From Candidatus Thorarchaeota archaeon (GTDB lineage Archaea > Asgardarchaeota > Thorarchaeia > Thorarchaeales > Thorarchaeaceae), in the NCBI GenBank assembly GCA_019057475.1, contig DXJO01000010.1, positions 293,460 to 357,459 of the forward strand: a stretch of 64,000 bases of DNA, in the 5' to 3' direction. The translations under genes and the position numbers were made by a program. Position 1 is the first letter of the stretch; the number at the start of each line of letters is the position of its first letter. Positions 59,281-64,000 of this stretch are shown piece after piece. Under the pieces are notes generated by a model. That model worked only from the letters and a program-made list of their open reading frames with translations, was not told the DNA's origin and searched no databases.

Positions 59281-60588
59281 ATGCTTGAGAAGTATAAGCA
59301 AGCAACTCCGAAATCACGCGATCTTTGGAGCAGAGCTCTACAGGTGTTCGCGGGAGGTGTTAACCACAACATACGGACCTTCGGCATGGTGTCCCCCGGT
59401 GCATATCCTCCCTACATCAAGCGTGGAAAGGGTAGCAAAATCTGGGACGTGGATGGCAACGAGTATGTCGATTGGTGGATGACGCACTACTCGCATATCT
59501 TGGGTCATAATCATCCGCGAGTGAAAGAGTCAATTCAGAAGCAGATGGAAGACTGTATTCACCTTGGCACTTTGAATGAGCATCAAATTATCTTTGCTGA
59601 GAAGATTCAGGAGGCCATCCCATACCTAAAGAGAATGCGATTCTGCGCTACTGGAAGTGAAGCCGCCATGTATGCAGTCAGGCTCGCTCGCTTGTTTACC
59701 GGAAAGCGTCTAGTAGCTAAGGCACGTGGGGGTTGGCACGGCGGCAGTGATGCCCTTGGCTATCACATTCACTTCCCCTTCTCCGATGATCCATTCTACG
59801 ACGGCGTTTCATTTGAGTTCAATGACCGCGACAGCGTGGATTTGCTAATGAAGACACACGGAAAGGAGCTTGCCGCCGTGGTAGTTGAGCCCGTGCTTGG
59901 AGCGGGAGGAGGGATTCCACCGGGGCCCGACTTCCTTCCCTATCTTCGCGAAGAAACAGAAACACGGGACATCTTGCTGATATTCGACGAGATAATCACA
60001 GGCTTTCGGCTTCGCTATGGTGCAGCGGGGAAAGACATCTTCGGGGCGGAACCCGATCTTCTCACACTGGGCAAGATTGCAGCTGGTGGAATGCCCCTCG
60101 GAGTTTACGGCGGACGCAAAGATGTCATGGCATTGGCCGCACCCGGGGCAAAAGGCGGGCGCTGGGTGGGCGGTGGGACTTTTTCAAGTCATCCACTCTC
60201 TATGGTTTCAGGGATAGCAACTTTGGATCAACTGCATTCATTATCAGATGACTACGCTTCGCTGAACAAGCGGGGAGATGACTTCCGAGAGAAGCTGAAC
60301 CAAATAATGGTGAACAAGAACGTCAACTCCTTGGCTACAGGCTATGGTTCAATGCTGTTCATCAACTGCCTCAAGCGTGATTTCAGAGGCTCGACGCTGA
60401 CTGGAGGCAGCATTGGAGAGGCGTTGGATACGCGCGGTCAGGATATATTCCAGGCAAGGCTGATGGAACAGGGTGTGTTTGGCTACCATGGATTGGGTGC
60501 CATGTCGTTTGAGCATTCAGAGCAAGACTTGGAGCGAACTCTCGAAGCCGTTTCTATAGCAGCTGAGAAGCTAAAGCAAACGATGTAG
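59281..60588 (+). CDS. Class III pyridoxal-phosphate aminotransferase (GSA aminomutase-like)
   Basis: The chain shows VFAGGVNHNIRTFG, YVDWWMTHYSHILGHNHPRV, FCATGSEAAMYAVRLARL, the LLIFDEIITGFRL aspartate and the PLP-Lys motif LLTLGKIAAGGMPLGVYGG. These fit the HemL-like/glutamate semialdehyde aminomutase group. The ATG at 59281 has GGTGA eight bases upstream; the ORF-track start overlaps the previous gene. It probably transaminates or rearranges an amino acid whose product enters the CoA-transferase step. A true HemL is less likely because no haem genes are adjacent. Confidence 0.85.
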   Translation: MLEKYKQATPKSRDLWSRALQVFAGGVNHNIRTFGMVSPGAYPPYIKRGKGSKIWDVDGNEYVDWWMTHYSHILGHNHPRVKESIQKQMEDCIHLGTLNEHQIIFAEKIQEAIPYLKRMRFCATGSEAAMYAVRLARLFTGKRLVAKARGGWHGGSDALGYHIHFPFSDDPFYDGVSFEFNDRDSVDLLMKTHGKELAAVVVEPVLGAGGGIPPGPDFLPYLREETETRDILLIFDEIITGFRLRYGAAGKDIFGAEPDLLTLGKIAAGGMPLGVYGGRKDVMALAAPGAKGGRWVGGGTFSSHPLSMVSGIATLDQLHSLSDDYASLNKRGDDFREKLNQIMVNKNVNSLATGYGSMLFINCLKRDFRGSTLTGGSIGEALDTRGQDIFQARLMEQGVFGYHGLGAMSFEHSEQDLERTLEAVSIAAEKLKQTM

Positions 60589-60677
60589 AGAGAGCAGCAT
60601 CTGTTAGTCAAAGATAAAAGGATGGCATGAGATTGACGGCTCCCCAATCATGGGCCAATCTTTCGCGGTGAATCAAG

Positions 60678-61592
60678 TTGGCAGAACCTGAAATAGAAGA
60701 TAAACGAATAACTCTCGCTGAGGCGGCCAAGATGGTCCCAGATGGGTCTGGGCTCTTCTGGGGTGGCTTTGGATTCCAGAGGCCTCCGATAGCTTTTGCG
60801 TCAGAGTTGATTAGGCAGAAGAAGCGCAATCTCACAATCTATACATGTGGTTCAGAGGTTGATCTCGAGATATTGGTTGGCGCGGGAGTTGTTCCACGCC
60901 TTGAGATCGCTTTCGTGGCGATTGAAGCACTAGGGCTTGCTAACAACATGCGTCGCAGAGTTGCTGAGGGCAAGGTTGAGATAGAGGACTATAGCAACCT
61001 GGCAATGGCGATGAGGTTCTTGGGTGGCGCACTGAATGTTCCGTTCATGCCCCTGCGCAGCTTGATGGGGACCGACATGGTCGCCAAATCGCGGTACAGA
61101 GGCGACAAAAAGCTCAAGGTGATTGATTGCCCATTTACAGGAGAGAAGATCTGCCTTGTTCCGTCGATTCAACCAGACTTCAGCATAATCCACGCACAGC
61201 GTGTAGATATGTCTGGGAACGCACAAATCGATGGGATTGTGGGCGAGGACCTTGAAGGCAGCCGCTGTGGAAAGAAGCTCATTGTCTTAGCAGAGGAGCT
61301 CGTTGACGAAGAGGAAATTCGCATCGCGCCTGAACAGACCAAGATTCCGGCCATGTACGTTGATCATGTTGTACTTGTTCCATTCGCAGCTCACCCCATG
61401 ATGTGTCACGGCTACTATGATTATGACTTGGAGTTCTTGCAGATGTTCCATAAGATTACCCGGAAAGAAGAAACTTGGCAGGAGTATCTGGACACATACA
61501 TCCTTGGGGTTGAAAACCATGACGCCTATCTGGACAAGATTGGATGGAGTCGCTTGAACAAGCTGAAGGCTATCAAGCCACGGGGGTACTAA
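60678..61592 (+). CDS. CoA-transferase family I, alpha subunit (GctA-like)
   Basis: Transfers CoA between carboxylic acids. The alpha chain has DGSGLFWGGFGFQRPPIAFASELIRQ, EIAFVAIEALGLANNMRRR, MPLRSLMGTDM and IIHAQRVDMSGNAQIDGIVGED, all matching glutaconate-type alpha subunits. The start is a TTG with GGTGA six bases upstream. It ends 12 bases before the beta gene. Specific acids cannot be named, though the upstream deaminating genes suggest a short-chain amino-acid product. Confidence 0.85.
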   Translation: MAEPEIEDKRITLAEAAKMVPDGSGLFWGGFGFQRPPIAFASELIRQKKRNLTIYTCGSEVDLEILVGAGVVPRLEIAFVAIEALGLANNMRRRVAEGKVEIEDYSNLAMAMRFLGGALNVPFMPLRSLMGTDMVAKSRYRGDKKLKVIDCPFTGEKICLVPSIQPDFSIIHAQRVDMSGNAQIDGIVGEDLEGSRCGKKLIVLAEELVDEEEIRIAPEQTKIPAMYVDHVVLVPFAAHPMMCHGYYDYDLEFLQMFHKITRKEETWQEYLDTYILGVENHDAYLDKIGWSRLNKLKAIKPRGY

Positions 61593-61604
61593 GGAGGTCA
61601 CCCA

Positions 61605-62378
61605 ATGGTCGAGTATAGCAAGATCGAGTTCTTAGCAGCCTGTGCCTCTAGCCATGTCAGAGACGGTGAGAATGTCTTCGGCGGTACTGGTCTGCCTCTA
61701 TTGGCCGCACTGTTGGCCAAAGAAACACACGCACGCAACATCAATTTGATTTCTGAGGCTGGGTTCATCGACGCAAGGCCCAGAGAGGTTCCACTGTCAG
61801 TGGCGGACACGAGGTATTACCTCGGCTGCTCTGCGTCGATTGGTCTTATTGAGACCCTTGGGTTCATCCTTCAAGCCGGACATGTTGATGTTGGTTTTCT
61901 AGGCGCCGCTCAGATTGATGAGTATGGTAATCTCAACACCACATACATCGGACCTTACGAATCACCGAAGGTTAGACTTCCTGGAAGTGGCGGAGGAAAT
62001 GACATTGCCTCCTCAGCTAAGCGCCTGATAATAATAATGACCCACGATAAGCGTAAGTTTGTCAAACAATTGGACCATTTCACCAGTCCTGGCCATCTTG
62101 AAGGCCCAGGGTCTCGTGAGAAATGGTCGATGGTGGGAGGCGGCCCTGAAGTGGTCATAACTGACATGTGTCAGATGGACTTCGACCCAAAGACCCTGAA
62201 GATCAGACTGATGTCGGTGCATCCGGGGTACACTGTACAGGATGTGCTCGATAACGTGATGTTTGACTTGATAATACCGGACGATGTTCCAACGACCGAC
62301 GAACCCACTCAGGAACAGATTGACGTTATGCATCGCCTGGATTCACACGGCGTATACTTGGGCAAGGGCGGGAGCTAA
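61605..62378 (+). CDS. CoA-transferase family I, beta subunit (GctB-like)
   Basis: The beta chain provides the catalytic Glu that forms the glutamyl-CoA thioester, here in NLISEAGFIDARPRE. LPGSGGGNDIASSAKRLIIIM and TDMCQMDFDPKTLKI are typical of GctB and 3-oxoacid CoA-transferase beta chains. The ATG has GGAGG seven bases upstream. The alpha subunit is encoded immediately upstream; both would form a heterotetramer. It ends 19 bases before the HAD gene. Confidence 0.86.
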   Translation: MVEYSKIEFLAACASSHVRDGENVFGGTGLPLLAALLAKETHARNINLISEAGFIDARPREVPLSVADTRYYLGCSASIGLIETLGFILQAGHVDVGFLGAAQIDEYGNLNTTYIGPYESPKVRLPGSGGGNDIASSAKRLIIIMTHDKRKFVKQLDHFTSPGHLEGPGSREKWSMVGGGPEVVITDMCQMDFDPKTLKIRLMSVHPGYTVQDVLDNVMFDLIIPDDVPTTDEPTQEQIDVMHRLDSHGVYLGKGGS

Positions 62379-62397
62379 TTCGGAGACTGCACCTATC

Positions 62398-63141
62398 GTG
62401 ACTTCGCTTGAACTGAGTCAATTTGAGGCGATACTCTTCGATCTTGACTCGACGCTGACACACACAGGCGAATACGCTTTCAAGGCCTGTGAGTGGCTTC
62501 TGTCCAAGACCGTAGAGGACACGTCAGATATTCGTGAACCTTACTTCAGATCGCTCTTCTCGAACTACCGGGTTGAGATTGAGCGCATTGTCAACGGAGC
62601 ACCATATATCACTCCGACGAAATGCGTGAGGAATGCTCTGAGGAAAAGCCTTGAGGACATTGGGCTTGAGGTCATTAACTCCCTGCTGGACGAAGTCACT
62701 GACATGTTCAGGAGGCTTCATGTGGAACTCTCGAAGCCCATGCCTGACACAGAAGGTCTGCTGCAACGTCTTTCTGCGAACGGAATCAAGATGGGTGTGA
62801 TAACCAATAGCTTTGTGGGGGATGTCAAAACAATTCTAGGGGGTTTCGATTTGGCGAAGTTCTTCACAGTCTTGGCCGACCCTGGAGACATGAAGGCCTT
62901 CAAGCCAATGCCCGAGATATTCGAGTATACCATGGGCGAACTAGAGGTTTCCAAGAACGAAGTGCTGTTTGTTGGTGATGAGTACTATGCAGATATTGTT
63001 GGTGCCGCTCGGGCGGGAATTCCATCTGTCTGGGTAAATATCAGAGGGTCCTCATACGAGAAGAGCTTGACCAAGTATGGCGATGATACCGCACCGCTTC
63101 TTGTGCTTGATGCCCTAGCAGAGCTTGGGAATTGCTTTTGA
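62398..63141 (+). CDS. HAD-superfamily phosphatase
   Basis: The catalytic Asp loop is AILFDLDSTLTHTG, with motif II ITNS in GVITNSFVG and motif III/IV FVGDEYYADIVGAARAGIPSVWV. The helical cap sits between residues about 25 and 120. Phosphate-ester hydrolysis is expected; the substrate is unknown. The ORF track adds 38 codons; I use the GTG at 62398 because the domain begins there. It may be the last gene of the amino-acid catabolic operon. Confidence 0.8.
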   Translation: MTSLELSQFEAILFDLDSTLTHTGEYAFKACEWLLSKTVEDTSDIREPYFRSLFSNYRVEIERIVNGAPYITPTKCVRNALRKSLEDIGLEVINSLLDEVTDMFRRLHVELSKPMPDTEGLLQRLSANGIKMGVITNSFVGDVKTILGGFDLAKFFTVLADPGDMKAFKPMPEIFEYTMGELEVSKNEVLFVGDEYYADIVGAARAGIPSVWVNIRGSSYEKSLTKYGDDTAPLLVLDALAELGNCF

Positions 63142-63202
63142 CTCTCCCGTTACGCGGTAGCGCGCCTCGTTTAGCTCAATTTGAGTCGCGTTAGACGAAC
63201 AA

Positions 63203-63211
63203 TACATATTA
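63203..63211 (+). promoter_or_regulatory. TATA-like box for the unknown helical gene
   Basis: The sequence tacatatta lies about 55 bases before the TTG start at 63262 and would begin transcription near 63235. This excludes the earlier start given by the ORF track. Confidence 0.4.
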
Positions 63212-63261
63212 GCAACTCACGAGAACGGAGTCCTGTAAGCACGAAAGGAGCTGCATGCAAC

Positions 63262-63708
63262 TTGAGCGGCGAAAATGACGAAACGGGCCCACTCCGAGCG
63301 CGTTCGGACCTCATTGACATACTAAGTAGTGATCCTAAGAACACCGACGCCCTAGTCACAATCATTGAAAACGAGCTGAAGGACATCAAGGACGGTGATG
63401 TTGTTGACAAGATTTCAGCTGCAGTAGCTAGCGCCGCTGATCGGACTGATATAGGCTCGAAAGCACGTGATAATCTCCTGTTCTGGCTGACGGAAACAAG
63501 CCCAGATGTTAGACAAATGATCATGGTGCAAACGATTGAGCATCTCTTGCAGAACCCCGAATGTCGCAAGCCAACTCTTTCAGCCCTTGCCAAAGTGTCA
63601 TCCAAAGAAAATGTCAAACTAGTGCTTGATTGGCATGACCGTGGAATTTTGACACTCAATCAGGCAGTCTTTGTTTTACTCTATCCTGATTCATCCAAGT
63701 TGGGTTAG
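63262..63708 (+). CDS. Unknown helical protein
   Basis: A soluble, largely helical protein of about 148 residues from a TTG start. It includes DLIDILSSDPKNTDALVTIIEN, VVDKISAAVASAADRTDIG, NLLFWLTETSPDVRQMIM and LLQNPECRKPTLSALAKVSS, which look like HEAT-type helical pairs. No family is recognised. The start is uncertain: a GGAG is eleven bases upstream. The convergent TPR gene ends 21 bases later. Confidence 0.5.
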   Translation: MSGENDETGPLRARSDLIDILSSDPKNTDALVTIIENELKDIKDGDVVDKISAAVASAADRTDIGSKARDNLLFWLTETSPDVRQMIMVQTIEHLLQNPECRKPTLSALAKVSSKENVKLVLDWHDRGILTLNQAVFVLLYPDSSKLG

Positions 63709-63729
63709 GTGCGTTAAGAGGCCCTACTC

Positions 63730-64000
63730 CTACACTGTGATATCGGGTAGGAACTTTCGGACATGCTTCTCCCAGGCCGGTTTCAGTTCGAGAGTTTTCT
63801 TGGCGCAGGCAATTGCCTCATCCTTCTGCCCCAGTCGATGATGTAACTGCGCCTTGTAGAACCATGCTTTCTCGAAGCTTGGATTGAGTTTTATGGCCTC
63901 TTCATACGCCTTTAGAGCACCTTCCGAGTCGCCAGCTTTTTCTCGAATCTTTGCTTCTCCGAACCAATCGTACTCTGTATAATCTCCGGGTTCGATGGAC
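63730..64000 (-). CDS. TPR protein, C-terminal part (partial)
   Basis: This gene runs off the right edge and is absent from the ORF track. The last 90 codons are visible and end with TAG. The sequence EAKIREKAGDSEGALKAYEE, then AIKLNPSFEKAWFYKAQLHH and DEAIACAKKTLELKPAWEKH, shows two clear tetratricopeptide repeats with the A-x-L-N-P turn. It ends LPDITV. TPR proteins act as protein-binding scaffolds; the partner is unknown. The N-terminal part lies outside the window. Confidence 0.85.
   Translation of the reverse strand, partial: SIEPGDYTEYDWFGEAKIREKAGDSEGALKAYEEAIKLNPSFEKAWFYKAQLHHRLGQKDEAIACAKKTLELKPAWEKHVRKFLPDITV

Noticed and set aside
59281-60588. HemL (glutamate-1-semialdehyde aminomutase) as the specific name
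   Set aside because: Motifs fit the family, but the neighbours are catabolic and no haem genes are adjacent.
1-64000. CRISPR arrays, rRNA, tRNA, insertion sequences, prophage genes
   Set aside because: No direct repeat-spacer pattern, no transposase, integrase or capsid-like protein, and no rRNA or tRNA seen on reading the window. Small RNA genes could still be missed by eye.

Overview
The window looks like an archaeal chromosome segment, most likely from an Asgard archaeon; a Thorarchaeia-like member is my best guess. This is inference: no rRNA, tRNA or phylogeny is available here. Supporting signs are a seven-bladed propeller fused to a Ras/Rab-type GTPase, a gelsolin-like domain protein, a longin-plus-roadblock protein, ferredoxin-dependent 2-oxoacid oxidoreductases, a geranylgeranyl reductase-family flavoprotein, TATA-like promoter boxes, and many GTG/TTG starts preceded by GGTGA or GGAGG. 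Surface proteins end in a transmembrane anchor with a short basic tail. Genes are dense and mostly metabolic. I found no rRNA, tRNA, CRISPR array or insertion sequence.

Layout. 1-3.4 kb: partial galT, a GNAT acetyltransferase, a gelsolin-like protein, a small Cys-rich protein missed by the ORF track, and a glycerophosphodiester phosphodiesterase. 3.5-6.5 kb: porGDAB operon. 6.9-12.2 kb: two NosD-type parallel beta-helix surface proteins flanking the decayed tail of a third. 12.2-16 kb: two unknown genes, then a sulfonate/nitrate-type ABC transporter whose ATPase gene converges on the permease gene. 16.1-21 kb: propeller-GTPase fusion and iorAB. 21-25.2 kb: a DHH phosphoesterase and three tandem, overlapping winged-helix regulator paralogues. 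25.4-33.1 kb: a geranylgeranyl reductase-family protein, a membrane-bound hexapeptide acyltransferase-like protein, a degenerate SF2 helicase, an AcpS/FkbH-like/ACP cassette, a hexapeptide acetyltransferase and a polysaccharide deacetylase. 33-40 kb: an internally repeated unknown protein, a surface metallophosphoesterase, small unknowns, a Zn alcohol dehydrogenase, an AhpD-like protein and lipoate ligase with a hairpin-rich upstream region. 40-43.3 kb: E1alpha-E1beta-E2 of a 2-oxoacid dehydrogenase complex. 43.5-47.6 kb: a methyltransferase, a bactofilin-like repeat protein, a winged-helix regulator, the longin/roadblock protein and a TPR protein. 47.7-52 kb: an iron-sulfur flavoprotein, cobalamin adenosyltransferase, the methylmalonyl-CoA mutase catalytic subunit and an MFS exporter. 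52.7-57.3 kb: a beta-propeller surface protein and a GlcD/GlcF-like FAD plus Fe-S oxidoreductase pair. 57.4-63.1 kb: a DUF998-like membrane protein, then a likely amino-acid catabolic operon (diaminopentanoate dehydrogenase-like, class III aminotransferase, CoA-transferase alpha and beta, HAD phosphatase). The right edge holds an unknown gene and a partial TPR gene.

Together the genes suggest an anaerobic heterotroph that oxidises amino acids and 2-oxoacids through ferredoxin (POR, IOR), handles acyl-CoAs (mutase, CoA-transferase), and may also use a lipoate-dependent 2-oxoacid dehydrogenase. The regulatory and cytoskeletal-type proteins are the Asgard-flavoured part. The least expected group for an archaeon is the phosphopantetheine carrier cassette (AcpS, FkbH-like HAD protein, ACP) beside acyltransferase and deacetylase genes. 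All functions come from reading motifs by eye; no database search was possible.
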